From assembly GCF_027812955.1 (NCBI RefSeq), contig NZ_JAPYZV010000007.1, positions 1-64,000 of the forward strand: 64,000 nt of DNA. Reading direction: 5' to 3'. Position numbers and translations under genes: made by a program. Positions 33,689 through 41,606 of this stretch are shown here, piece after piece. The notes beneath the pieces were generated by a model. It was not told the origin of the DNA, made no database searches, and was given only the letters and a program-made list of their open reading frames with translations. Each line of letters opens with the position of its first letter. Positions within the stretch are counted from its first letter, which is position 1. This stretch comes from Pedococcus sp. 5OH_020. GTDB taxonomy: Bacteria; Actinomycetota; Actinomycetes; Actinomycetales; Dermatophilaceae.

Positions 33689-33757
33689 AAGTGACTCACA
33701 AGCGCTCCGGCGCAGCCTGTTCCGCATACCCACCACTGCGGAACAAGGAGTCACACC

Positions 33758-33907
33758 ATGACCATCGAGCTCACCACCCCCACCTCCCGCGCCGCCTCGC
33801 TGCGCGGTCTGTGCGCCGGTGCCGTGCACCTGCCCGGCGATCCGGGGTACGACGCGGCCCGGCTGCCCTGGAACGTCGCGCTCGACCAACGCCCGGCCGC
33901 CGTGGTC
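33758..33907 (+). pseudogene. FAD-binding oxidoreductase, N-terminal fragment
   Basis: An AAGGAG ribosome site (33746-33751) and the ATG at 33758 open a frame whose first 50 residues end VHLPGDPGYDAARLPWNVALDQRPAAV. This is the beginning of the BBE/FAD-linked oxidase family (PF01565). After about 33905 the similarity stops and the frame reads antisense to the hemerythrin gene. The catalytic FAD-binding part is missing, so this is a 5' remnant with its promoter intact. Confidence 0.7.
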
Positions 33908-34315
33908 GGCGTGCTTCGAGAGCCTGTCGAAGCCCGCGCCGCACGCGGTGAGGATCGGGTCGATCTGCTCGTGCTCGGACCCCATGGCCTCCAGGACCCG
34001 GGGGCCGTCCTCGTCGGCACGCTGCAGGAGCGCCGGCCACAGTCCGGCGTCCTCTCCGCTGTGGTGGTGGTGCAGGACCTCGGAGAACAGGTCCCAACGG
34101 TCGGCGAGCGCCTTCCAGCTGTCCCGGTCGGTTGCCGGGGTGGCCTGAGCGGCTGCCGCGAAGGCTGTCAGGTCACGGCGGAAGCCGTGATGCATGACGT
34201 ACATCATCATCATGTCCACCGGCCCTGGGTGGGCGGCGGTCTGGCCCGGGAAGGTGAGCTGTTCCGGCCAGCGGTGGGCGGTGGCGGTCGAGGCGGTGGT
34301 CGAAGGGGTTGTCAT
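33908..34315 (-). pseudogene. Hemerythrin domain protein, C-terminally truncated
   Basis: From the ATG at 34315 the frame gives 136 family-like residues: MMYVMHHGFRRDLTAF, FSEVLHHHHSGEDAGLWPAL, MGSEHEQIDPIL, GFDRLSKHA. The His and Glu ligands of a di-iron HHE site are present up to His about 115. The sequence then runs into the FAD-oxidase remnant on the opposite strand, so the last ligand helix is gone. The reading frame stays open to about 33431 but without family similarity. Confidence 0.75.
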
Positions 34316-34417
34316 GGTGGTGGTCCTTTCCGGTTCTGGTCGGGACCAGAGTGCGGGCGCCCGGTTGCAGACCACTTGGGGCTGGCTTGGGGCCGGCCTG
34401 CCGGCGGACGTGGGGTC

Positions 34418-34894
34418 CTACCTGCCGCGCGCGGCCTGGCGTCGCAGGAGCGGAGGAAGGTACGCAGCCCCCGGGGCGCTTGCGGACCGCGCCGCGAGGT
34501 CGCTGGGGTTGGAGATCGCACACTGCTTGAGCGACAGGCAGCCGCAGCCTATGCAGGAGTCGAGCTTGTCCCGCAACGCCTCCAGGGCAGCCATCTGCTC
34601 GTCCAGCCGGGTCCGCCAGTGGGCCGAGATCCGGTGCCAGTCCGACTTGGTCGGGGTCCGGTTCTCAGGGAGCTGGACCAGCTCCTCCCGAATCTCGTCG
34701 AGGGTGAGGCCCACATTGCTCGCGGCGCGGATGAAGGCCAGCCGTCGCAGCACGCTCCGGCGATACCGGCGCTGTCCACCCGAGGTCCGAGCCGACTGGA
34801 TCAGGCCCTGCTCCTCGTAGTAGCGCAGTGCGGAGGCGGCGAACCCGCTACGCCGAGCCACCTCGGAGACCGTCAGGACGTCGGTCGGCTCCAT
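34418..34894 (-). CDS. soxR: Redox-sensitive MerR-family regulator SoxR
   Basis: 158 residues from the ATG at 34894. MerR helix-turn-helix (LTVSEVARRSGFAASALRYYEEQGLI), coiled-coil dimer helix, then the [2Fe-2S] ligand cluster C-I-G-C-G-C-L-S-L-K-Q-C, the SoxR signature. Actinobacterial SoxR responds to redox-active metabolites. The likely target is the divergent SDR/QueA-like pair. The C-terminal tail (about 20 residues after the cluster) is somewhat long. Confidence 0.95.
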   Translation of the reverse strand: MEPTDVLTVSEVARRSGFAASALRYYEEQGLIQSARTSGGQRRYRRSVLRRLAFIRAASNVGLTLDEIREELVQLPENRTPTKSDWHRISAHWRTRLDEQMAALEALRDKLDSCIGCGCLSLKQCAISNPSDLAARSASAPGAAYLPPLLRRQAARGR

Positions 34895-34914
34895 ACTGCT
34901 CCTCCCCTGGGGGG

Positions 34915-34940
34915 TTGACTTCAAGTCCACTTTAACTCTG
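34915..34940. promoter_or_regulatory. Candidate SoxR operator in the divergent promoter
   Basis: TTGACT (34915-34920, -35-like) is followed by the near-palindrome TCAAGTCCACTTTA (34921-34934, core AAGT-CC-ACTT). This resembles a MerR-type operator lying in a long (about 19 bp) promoter spacer, between soxR and the SDR gene. The -10 is weak to the eye. Confidence 0.55.
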
Positions 34941-34981
34941 ACCATGGGAAGGAGACAGACGACCAGCATCGGAGGACCACC

Positions 34982-35731
34982 ATGCACACCGCACTTGTGA
35001 CCGGCGGGTCGGCGGGGCTCGGCCTCGCGCTCACCCGTGGTCTGGCGCTGGAGGGCTGGCACGTCGTCTCGGATGGCCGTCACCACGACCGTCTGGCCGG
35101 GGCTGCCAGCACCGACCCCGGTGACGTTCGGGACCGCCTCATCCGCGTGGCCGGTGACGTCACCGACGCGGAGCATCGTCGTGAGCTGTCTCGGCTGGTG
35201 GCGCTGACCGGACGCCTGGACCTCCTGGTCCACAACGCCAGCACGCTCGGGCAGACCCCGCTCCCGGCCCTGGCGGAGGTCGACCTGCGTGCGCTGGCCC
35301 AGGTGTGGGAGACCAACGTCGCAGCTCCCCTGGCCCTCACCCAGGCCCTCCTTCCGCTGCTGCGGGGCTGCCGCGGCGTCCTGCTCAGCATCTCCTCGGA
35401 CGCGGCGGTGGCGCACTACGAGGGTTGGGGGGCGTACGGGGCGTCGAAGGCAGCGCTCGACCACCTCACCCTGACCCTGGGAGTGGAGAACCCGGAGCTG
35501 GCCGTGTACGCCGTCGACCCGGGTGACATGCGTACCGCGATGCACCAGGCCGCCTTCCCGGGCGAGGACATCAGCGACCGCCCACCACCGGAGTCGGTCG
35601 TCCCCCAGCTGCTGGAGCTGCTTCGTCGTCGGCCCGCCAGCGGACGGTACAGAGCGGCGGATCTCCGCACTGGTCCTGCAGCCGCCGCGAGCGAGGTCCA
35701 GGGCCCTCCCTCAGCGGGGTGGTCGGTGTGA
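34982..35731 (+). CDS. SDR family oxidoreductase
   Basis: 249 residues. Rossmann motif TALVTGGSAGLGLAL, NAS motif in LVHNASTLG, catalytic Ser in LLSISSDAAV and YxxK in YGASKAALD. Short-chain dehydrogenase/reductase using NAD(P). Ribosome site GGAGGACCACC precedes the ATG. Its TGA overlaps the GTG of the next gene, so the SDR and QueA-like proteins are made together, probably under SoxR control. Confidence 0.9.
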   Translation: MHTALVTGGSAGLGLALTRGLALEGWHVVSDGRHHDRLAGAASTDPGDVRDRLIRVAGDVTDAEHRRELSRLVALTGRLDLLVHNASTLGQTPLPALAEVDLRALAQVWETNVAAPLALTQALLPLLRGCRGVLLSISSDAAVAHYEGWGAYGASKAALDHLTLTLGVENPELAVYAVDPGDMRTAMHQAAFPGEDISDRPPPESVVPQLLELLRRRPASGRYRAADLRTGPAAAASEVQGPPSAGWSV

Positions 35732-36804
35732 GCATCCTGTCCGTGGCTCCACTGACTCGGTCGGAGGGTCCCCTGGACATGACGGCCCCCGCGCCCCCCG
35801 AGGAGCGCGGGCTGGCGCGGGACGAGGTGAGGTTGCTCGTGGCAACGGAGGAGGGGCTGACCCACGCGACGTTCCGCGACCTTCCCGCCTTCCTCAAACC
35901 CGGTGATCTCGTCGTAGTGAACAACTCCGCCACGGTGGCCGCTCAGCTCGACGCGGTCCTCCTTGGCCGCGGCCCCGTGGTGGTGCATGCTGCCACCCAC
36001 CTGGACGACGGAACGTGGCTGGTCGAGCTTCGTACCTCGCCCGCGGCCGACCGGCCCATCCTGGACGCCCTGCCGGGCGACCGGCTGGAGCTGCCTGCTA
36101 CGGGGCAGCTGACGCTCCTCGGCCCTTATCGCCGGACCGGCGCCTCACCAACGGGTGAGGGCAACCGGCTCTGGCACGCGGCCCTGAGCGGACCCACGCC
36201 CTTGGAGCAGCAACTGGCTCGCCATGGACGCCCGATCGCCTACGGCTACCTCGACGGTGGCTACCCCCTGGCGTCGTACCAGACGGTCTTCGCAGCCTGT
36301 CCCGGAAGCGCCGAGATGCCCAGTGCGGGGCGGCCCTTCAGCCACGAGCTCGTCACGCGGCTGGTCGCCCGCGAGATCGGCGTCGCGACGGTGACCCTGC
36401 ACGCCGGCGTGTCCTCGCAGGAGGCGGGCGAGACACCCCTGCCAGAGCGGTTCGCGGTGAGCGCACTGACCGCGCGCCTCGTCAACGCGACCCGCGCCGA
36501 GGGAGGACGGGTCATCGCAGTCGGGACGACCGTGACGCGTGCTCTGGAGTCCGCTGCGGGACCGGACGCCATGGTGGTGGGGCGCCGAGGCTGGACGGAG
36601 CGCGTGGTCACCCGCCACGACCCGCCGCGGGTTGTCGACGGCCTCGTGACCGGGTGGCACGACCCCAAGGCGTCACACCTGCTGCTCGTCGAGGCCGTGG
36701 CGGGACCTGCGCTGGCCCAGCGTGCCTACGACGAGGCTCGGATCGCGGGGTACCTCTGGCATGAGTTCGGTGACTCTGCGCTGTTCCTGCCTCCTCGGCA
36801 GTGA
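35728..36804 (+). CDS. QueA-like S-adenosylmethionine:tRNA ribosyltransferase-isomerase homologue
   Basis: 358 residues from the GTG at 35728 (GTGA overlap; an in-frame GTG at 35719 is possible). The fold pattern matches QueA: FRDLPAFLKPGDLVVVNNSATVAA, YQTVFAACPGSAEMPSAGRPFS, LHAGVSSQEAGETP, FAVSALTARLVNATRAEGGRVIAVGTT. The QueA consensus APTAGLHF appears here as MPSAGRPF, and other positions also differ. Queuosine genes are not seen nearby and many actinobacteria lack them, so this may be a divergent paralogue with another substrate. Confidence 0.8.
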   Translation: MSILSVAPLTRSEGPLDMTAPAPPEERGLARDEVRLLVATEEGLTHATFRDLPAFLKPGDLVVVNNSATVAAQLDAVLLGRGPVVVHAATHLDDGTWLVELRTSPAADRPILDALPGDRLELPATGQLTLLGPYRRTGASPTGEGNRLWHAALSGPTPLEQQLARHGRPIAYGYLDGGYPLASYQTVFAACPGSAEMPSAGRPFSHELVTRLVAREIGVATVTLHAGVSSQEAGETPLPERFAVSALTARLVNATRAEGGRVIAVGTTVTRALESAAGPDAMVVGRRGWTERVVTRHDPPRVVDGLVTGWHDPKASHLLLVEAVAGPALAQRAYDEARIAGYLWHEFGDSALFLPPRQ

Positions 36805-36824
36805 CACGAGCGCACGACGAGCCG

Positions 36825-36857
36825 CCGGGCGAGCGGTGGAGGCCACCACTCGCCCGG
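36825..36857. terminator. Bidirectional terminator hairpin
   Basis: CCGGGCGAG-C-GGTGG (36825-36839) pairs with CCACC-A-CTCGCCCGG (36843-36857) around a three-base loop, between the convergent QueA-like and LAFTG genes. There is no long T-tract. Confidence 0.65.
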
Positions 36858-36885
36858 TTGCACGCGGTCCTCGTTGTCAGTGCGC

Positions 36886-38337
36886 TTAGTGCGCCCGGCG
36901 TCGGGCGGACCGCGTCACGACCAGGCCGAGCACGGCCAGGGCAGTGCCCCCCAGCAGCAAGGGCCAGACCAGTGCGCCCGTGAAGGCGAGCCGGTCGCTG
37001 GTGGAGCCTGGTGTCGCCACTGCCGTGGTGCCGGTGACCACAGTGGTGCTCGCGCCGGTTACGTCCGTACCTGCGGAGGTGGAGGGGAGGGTCTCGGTCG
37101 TCGTGCTGGACGTCGAGGCAGTCACCTCCGGTGAGGTGGTGCTCGAGGTGGAGCTGGAGGGTGCGGTGGCTTTTGTCGTGCTGGTGACCGGAGCGGTCGT
37201 GGTGGGAGGCGGCGTCGCTGTGGTCGTGGTGACGGTCGGCCCCGGGGTGGTCGCCGTCGGCGTGGCGGTGGGGATGGCTCCGCTGCCTGTGCCGCTGGCG
37301 TCCGTCCGCACGACGGTGCCCTGCACGGGCGTCCCGGCGCCGTTCAGGGTGACAGTCCCGCGGTTGGTGTACGTCGAGAGCGTCGGGTCGACGACCTCCG
37401 CCTGCACCCAGAGCTCGGTGTACTCCCCGGCCGGCACGCCGGTCCATCGGGCCGTCGCTTGGAGCGGCGTGCAGTGCACCTCGGCGGGGTGGGCGGCGTC
37501 GTCCGTGGGGTCGACGATGGTGCTCACCGCGTCCAGCGTCCGTCCGATGCGCGCCCGTACAGAGCTGCAGTCCAAAGCCAGTCCAGGGTCGGGAGTGTCC
37601 GTGAGGACGACCGTCGTGGTGGCCGCCGTCGTGCCGGGGCCGGCCACCACCGTCTGGGTCCGGTCCTGGGCGCCGTCCGTCCACCACATCGCCTTGCTGG
37701 CCTGCGTACGGTCGGGACCGCAGCGCTCGCTGCACGGCGGCCCGGTCTGCAACGGCACGCGGATGATGTCCGCACCCACCTGGAACTCCAGGTCCTCCTG
37801 CCCGCCGGTGGTGGTCGCGACGAGCTGCGTCGTGAAGGCACAGGTTCCGTGGACGTCGGTGGGATGGGTGGTCACATAGTCCGAGAGCGTGAAGGTGACC
37901 AGCCCGCCGGTGGAGACCTGCGCCCGGGCCACGACCTGCCCGTCGGGCGCCTTCAGGGAGAACTGGGTTGCCCCAGACCAGCGCAGCTGGTCGGGCAGCC
38001 GCAGGGTGAAGGTGTCGCCTGGTGCAGACCCGTCCGGGACTGCCCACTGGCACGTGAAGTCGACCTGGTCGTACTGGGAGGTGTGGCTGGCCGTGGTCTG
38101 GATCCCGGTGATGCCGCCACTGATGACGGTGCCGAGCGCGGTGCCGCCGCCGAAGAGGATGGTCCCGAGGACGACGAGCACGGCGACCAGCGCGAGCCGG
38201 CCTGGTCCGCGGGGTGTGGTGCTGCGGGGTGTGGTGCCGCGCGGTGTGGTGCTGGCTGGTGTCGTGTTGGCTGGTGTGGTGCTGGCTCGAAGGACTTCCG
38301 ACCGGCGTCGGCCGGGCGCGCGAAGTTGATGGGTCAC
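36886..38337 (-). CDS. Cell-wall-anchored surface protein with LAFTG sorting signal
   Basis: 483 residues from the GTG at 38337, with AAGGAGCTGCA just before it. N-terminal Thr/Pro/Arg repeats precede a membrane or signal helix (LALVAVLVVLGTILFGGG). Extracellular beta-rich domains follow (FTCQWAVPDGSAPGDTFTLRLPDQL resembles adhesin Ig-like folds), then a Thr/Ser-rich stalk of about 130 residues and the sorting signal DRLAFTG, helix LVWPLLLGGTALAVLGLVV, RSARRRAH. LAxTG fits class E sortase, and srtE is at 19787-20479. Probable adhesin-like wall protein. Confidence 0.85.
   Translation of the reverse strand: MTHQLRAPGRRRSEVLRASTTPANTTPASTTPRGTTPRSTTPRGPGRLALVAVLVVLGTILFGGGTALGTVISGGITGIQTTASHTSQYDQVDFTCQWAVPDGSAPGDTFTLRLPDQLRWSGATQFSLKAPDGQVVARAQVSTGGLVTFTLSDYVTTHPTDVHGTCAFTTQLVATTTGGQEDLEFQVGADIIRVPLQTGPPCSERCGPDRTQASKAMWWTDGAQDRTQTVVAGPGTTAATTTVVLTDTPDPGLALDCSSVRARIGRTLDAVSTIVDPTDDAAHPAEVHCTPLQATARWTGVPAGEYTELWVQAEVVDPTLSTYTNRGTVTLNGAGTPVQGTVVRTDASGTGSGAIPTATPTATTPGPTVTTTTATPPPTTTAPVTSTTKATAPSSSTSSTTSPEVTASTSSTTTETLPSTSAGTDVTGASTTVVTGTTAVATPGSTSDRLAFTGALVWPLLLGGTALAVLGLVVTRSARRRAH
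38209..38286. repeat. 15-base tandem repeats in the 5' coding part of the LAFTG protein
   Basis: GTGTGGTGCTGCGGG-type units of about 15 bases encode repeated T-T-P-[AR]-x (TTPANTTPASTTPRGTTP) of the N-terminal cytoplasmic/secretory region. Confidence 0.8.
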
Positions 38338-38548
38338 TGCAGCTCCTTGGGCTTGATGGACAGACTTCACTGTGGGGTGAGACGCTCAAAGGCCGCAAAG
38401 GTGACGAAAGGTGATCATCCGGACGCAAAGGGCATCGTGTGGCGCAGGTCACCTATGCGGGGCGTCACGCCATCGCCGGTCAGGCGTCCTATCCATGGGC
38501 CCCGCTCGTCAGGGGGCCGTTCCCCCGCCTGTTCGTCGATTGGTCCCC

Positions 38549-40708
38549 ATGCCCTCACCCATCCCCGTGACCCCTCTGCGCGGCTTCGGCGCAGGTCCGG
38601 TCGTCGGACGAGTCTCGACTCTCCTCCTCGCGCTCATGGTGGGGCTTGCCGTGGTCGGCTCCGCCGGCCGAGCGGCCGCCTCCGTCCCCACGGGCCCGGC
38701 ACCCATCGCGTGCCGGACCCCCACGGTCTTCGTCGCTGCGGGCCAGCCCACGGTGCTGTACGCGCAGACCCGGTCGGCGTCCGCCTCGACGTTCACCCCG
38801 CTCGGAACTGCTGACGGCGTCTACAACGCCCTGGCCTACAACGCCGCTGACCGCATGCTGTACGCGGTCCAGACGCTGGCGGGCGTGTCGCACCTTGTGG
38901 TCGTGGACGGTCACGGCGCTCTCACCGACCTGGGCCCCTTGACCGGGATCTCGGTCGCGGACATGGGCTCGCGGATCATCGCGGGGGCCTTCGACACAGC
39001 CGGCCACTACTGGGTCGCCGCGGGCGCCACGACGGGTAGCGGCGACGTGTACCGGGTGGACGTCAGGGCGCGTACCGCAACGCGGCTGGACACCTCGGCG
39101 ACCGTTCACTCCCTGGACCTCACCTACGCGCAGGGTTACCTGTGGGGCATCCGGAACGGCACCCGCGCGGTTCAGCGCATCGACGTCAGGACTGGCGCGG
39201 TCACGGACTTCGTCGTCCCCTCGGTTCCAGCCGGCCCGTATGGCGCCGCCTGGACCTACGGCAACGGCGACCTGGGCTTCGACATCAACACGGGCGGCGT
39301 CTTCGTGCTACACGTGACGCATCCGGCGAGCGCGAGCCCGGACTTCACCCTCGTCACGTCGTCGTCGGGGCCAAGCTCCAACAACAACGACGGCACGTCC
39401 TGCGTGCCCGGACCGGTGGACCTGCAGGTCGTGACGCGGGGTCCGGCGACTGTGGCTCCGGGCGGCCCGGTGAGGTGGACGGTCACCGTCCGCAACCTGG
39501 GACCGAACCCGGGCTCAGGCTTCCGCGTGATCGACGCCGTGCCGCCTGGGTACACGGGCATCGCCACGACGATCCCGGGGTGCACCGTCACGGCACGGAG
39601 CCTGTCGTGCGCCGGGGGCGAGCTCGCCGTGGGCGCGATCATGAGCATGGTCATCACCGCCCACGCGCCGCCGAGCGCCGGCTGTCTGACGAACCGCGCC
39701 TCCGTCCGGGGCAACGAGGTGGATCCGTTGTCCTCCAACGACACGGCGGCAGTGACCACCTGCGTGACGAGCAGTCCGGCGATCACGCTGACGAAGTCGG
39801 TGACGCTCACCCACGACGGGAACCACGACGGGCTTGCCGGAGTCGCTGACCGCCTGACCTACACGTTCACCGTGCGGAACACCGGGGACGTGAGCCTCGC
39901 GTCTGTCGCAGTCTCCGATCCTGCGCTCGCCGGAGCGACTCCAGCAGTACCGGTGAGCTGCCCGCACACGACCCTGACACCCGGAGGCCGCATGCTGTGC
40001 ACCTCCGGGGCGTACCCCGTCACGCAGGCCGACGTCGATGCTCGCGCCGTCCGCAACAGCGCGAGGGCCATCGGTAGGCCGCCCACCGGTCGATGGGTGG
40101 TCAGCGCTCCGTCCAGGACCACGACCCATACGCCAGGGGCCGGCATCCGCGTGACCCAGAGTGCCGAGCTGCACGAGAGGGACGGTGACTCCGTGGCCGA
40201 CCCGGGCGAGGGGATCTCGTACCGCTTCGTCGTCACCAACACGGGTGCGGTGACGTTGCGCGGCTCCCTCGTGGATGACGAGCGCCTCACCCGGCTCGGC
40301 CTGGTCGTCCTCTGTCCGACCGCGACGCTCGCTCCGGGAGCGAGCATGGTGTGCCGGACCGCGTCCTACCGGGTCAGGCAGGCCGACGTCGACCGGGGGC
40401 TCGTGCCGAACGTCGTCACCACCACCACCACGGCCATGCTCACGGCCACGGCCACTGGCGCCATGGACGCGGCCCCTGGCTCGCTCGGGATCTCGGCAGT
40501 GGGGTTCCCCGGAAGCCCGGCGCTCGGCTCTCGGCGCCAGCACTCCTCGTTCGCCGTGGACACCGGCGGTGAGGGTGCCCGCTCGCAGCGGGCCCTCGCC
40601 TTCACCGGGCCGACGAGCGACGGGCTGGCGCCGGTCGGCCTGGGTCTGCTCGTTCTCGGCCTCCTCCTGACGGCAGGGGCCCGCAGACGCCGACGGGAAG
40701 CGGACTAG
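38549..40708 (+). CDS. Cell-wall-anchored DUF11-type surface protein with LAFTG sorting signal
   Basis: About 719 residues from the ATG at 38549 (other in-frame starts upstream to 38411). Signal peptide TLLLALMVGLAVVGSAGRAAAS. The first 300 residues look like a beta-propeller or teneurin-like domain (DRMLYAVQTLAGVSHL, YWVAAGATTGSGDVYRVD). Three DUF11/Ig-like repeats follow (VDLQVVTRGPATVAPGGP; YTFTVRNTGDVSLASVAV; RFVVTNTGAVTLRGSL). It ends RALAFTG, helix VGLGLLVLGLLLTAG, ARRRRREAD. Divergent from the other LAFTG gene across 211 bp containing AAAGGTGA direct repeats (about 38397-38414). Confidence 0.85.
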   Translation: MPSPIPVTPLRGFGAGPVVGRVSTLLLALMVGLAVVGSAGRAAASVPTGPAPIACRTPTVFVAAGQPTVLYAQTRSASASTFTPLGTADGVYNALAYNAADRMLYAVQTLAGVSHLVVVDGHGALTDLGPLTGISVADMGSRIIAGAFDTAGHYWVAAGATTGSGDVYRVDVRARTATRLDTSATVHSLDLTYAQGYLWGIRNGTRAVQRIDVRTGAVTDFVVPSVPAGPYGAAWTYGNGDLGFDINTGGVFVLHVTHPASASPDFTLVTSSSGPSSNNNDGTSCVPGPVDLQVVTRGPATVAPGGPVRWTVTVRNLGPNPGSGFRVIDAVPPGYTGIATTIPGCTVTARSLSCAGGELAVGAIMSMVITAHAPPSAGCLTNRASVRGNEVDPLSSNDTAAVTTCVTSSPAITLTKSVTLTHDGNHDGLAGVADRLTYTFTVRNTGDVSLASVAVSDPALAGATPAVPVSCPHTTLTPGGRMLCTSGAYPVTQADVDARAVRNSARAIGRPPTGRWVVSAPSRTTTHTPGAGIRVTQSAELHERDGDSVADPGEGISYRFVVTNTGAVTLRGSLVDDERLTRLGLVVLCPTATLAPGASMVCRTASYRVRQADVDRGLVPNVVTTTTTAMLTATATGAMDAAPGSLGISAVGFPGSPALGSRRQHSSFAVDTGGEGARSQRALAFTGPTSDGLAPVGLGLLVLGLLLTAGARRRRREAD

Positions 40709-40849
40709 CGGGAGGCGCCCGCCCTGGGGGCAGGCGCACGCTTGTGCTCGAGGGCAGGCAGCGAGAGGGGGCGGCGTCATGGGCGGAGCCCAGCGCTCTC
40801 TAAAGAATGCACGACTCAGGTGTCGTGTGCTGAGACGAGGGAGAAGCAC

Positions 40850-41146
40850 GTGCAGGCACTGGCTCATCTGCTCCGGGACATCCATGAGGTCAAGTCGTCG
40901 ACCGCCCAACCGGTGCCGTGCACCGCCGGCGAGTCCGAGCTGTGGTTCTCGGACCTCGCTACGGAGGTCGACCGTGCGAAGTCGCTCTGCCGCGGCTGCC
41001 CCCAGCGCGAGCCGTGTCTGGCTGGTGCGCTGGCACGCCGGGAGCCGCAGGGCGTGTGGGGCGGCGAGCAGTTCACCAGGGGCAGGGTCCGTGGACCACG
41101 CCGCCGCCGGACCACCAACAAGAGCCTTGGCGAGAAGAGCCCATGA
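40850..41146 (+). CDS. WhiB-family transcriptional regulator
   Basis: 98 residues from a GTG at 40850 with GAGGGAG just upstream. Four Fe-S cysteines: VPCTAGE, then SLCRGCPQREPC. The WhiB signature GVWGGEQF is followed by a basic C-terminus GRVRGPRRRRTT, similar to the AT-hook tail of WhiB7. It probably partners with a principal sigma factor. The target genes are not known; the adjacent surface-protein locus is a candidate (inference). Confidence 0.9.
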   Translation: MQALAHLLRDIHEVKSSTAQPVPCTAGESELWFSDLATEVDRAKSLCRGCPQREPCLAGALARREPQGVWGGEQFTRGRVRGPRRRRTTNKSLGEKSP

Positions 41147-41172
41147 CGAGAAGAGCCGATGACGAGAAGAGC
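41130..41172 (+). repeat. Tandem 15-base repeat downstream of whiB
   Basis: Three copies of a GAYGACGAGAAGAGC-like unit (…GGCGAGAAGAGCCC, ATGACGAGAAGAGCC, GATGACGAGAAGAGC) straddle the WhiB stop codon. Confidence 0.7.
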
Positions 41173-41294
41173 TCGCCACCAGATCTGGGCAGGTCGAGAA
41201 CGCCTCGTGAGGAGATGCCGGGACGTCACAGTTCCGCTCGCCGTGCGTCTCCCTCTCCGAAGGGGACACCTAGGGAAAGGTGCTGGTACGGCGC

Positions 41295-41606
41295 ATGAGT
41301 GAGTTTCGCTTCGGTGAGGGCGCCGAGGAGCTCATCGCTCTGACCAGGGCGATCTTCGACCTTGAGGTCGCGGAGATGGGGATGCCGCACATCGTGCTGA
41401 CCCGCAGCCCGGACACGGGTGCGGTCTCCTACTCCGGCCCCTACGACTCCGGACTCGACGCCATGGAGGCGGCGGAGCGCGAACGACAGGCCGACCTCGA
41501 AGCCGGCGGTCAGGGCGAGGTGACCTTCGAAGTCGCCGCGCTGTACTCCCCGCTCCCCCCTGTTCATGCGCACCGCACGGCCCTCGAGCTGCCGCGAGGC
41601 AGCTGA
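41295..41606 (+). CDS. Small acidic hypothetical protein
   Basis: 103 residues from the ATG at 41295 (MSEFRFGEGAEELIALTRAIFD). Acidic and compact, with SPDTGAVSYSGPYDSGLDAMEAAERERQ in its middle. No known family. The TGA overlaps the ATG of the sigma-factor gene by one base (TGATG), so it is coupled and may be part of the same regulatory unit. Confidence 0.65.
   Translation: MSEFRFGEGAEELIALTRAIFDLEVAEMGMPHIVLTRSPDTGAVSYSGPYDSGLDAMEAAERERQADLEAGGQGEVTFEVAALYSPLPPVHAHRTALELPRGS

Noticed and set aside
33431-33907. C-terminal extension of the hemerythrin frame down to 33431
   Set aside because: It reads through the FAD-oxidase remnant and the end of the neighbouring gene in antisense, with no hemerythrin similarity.
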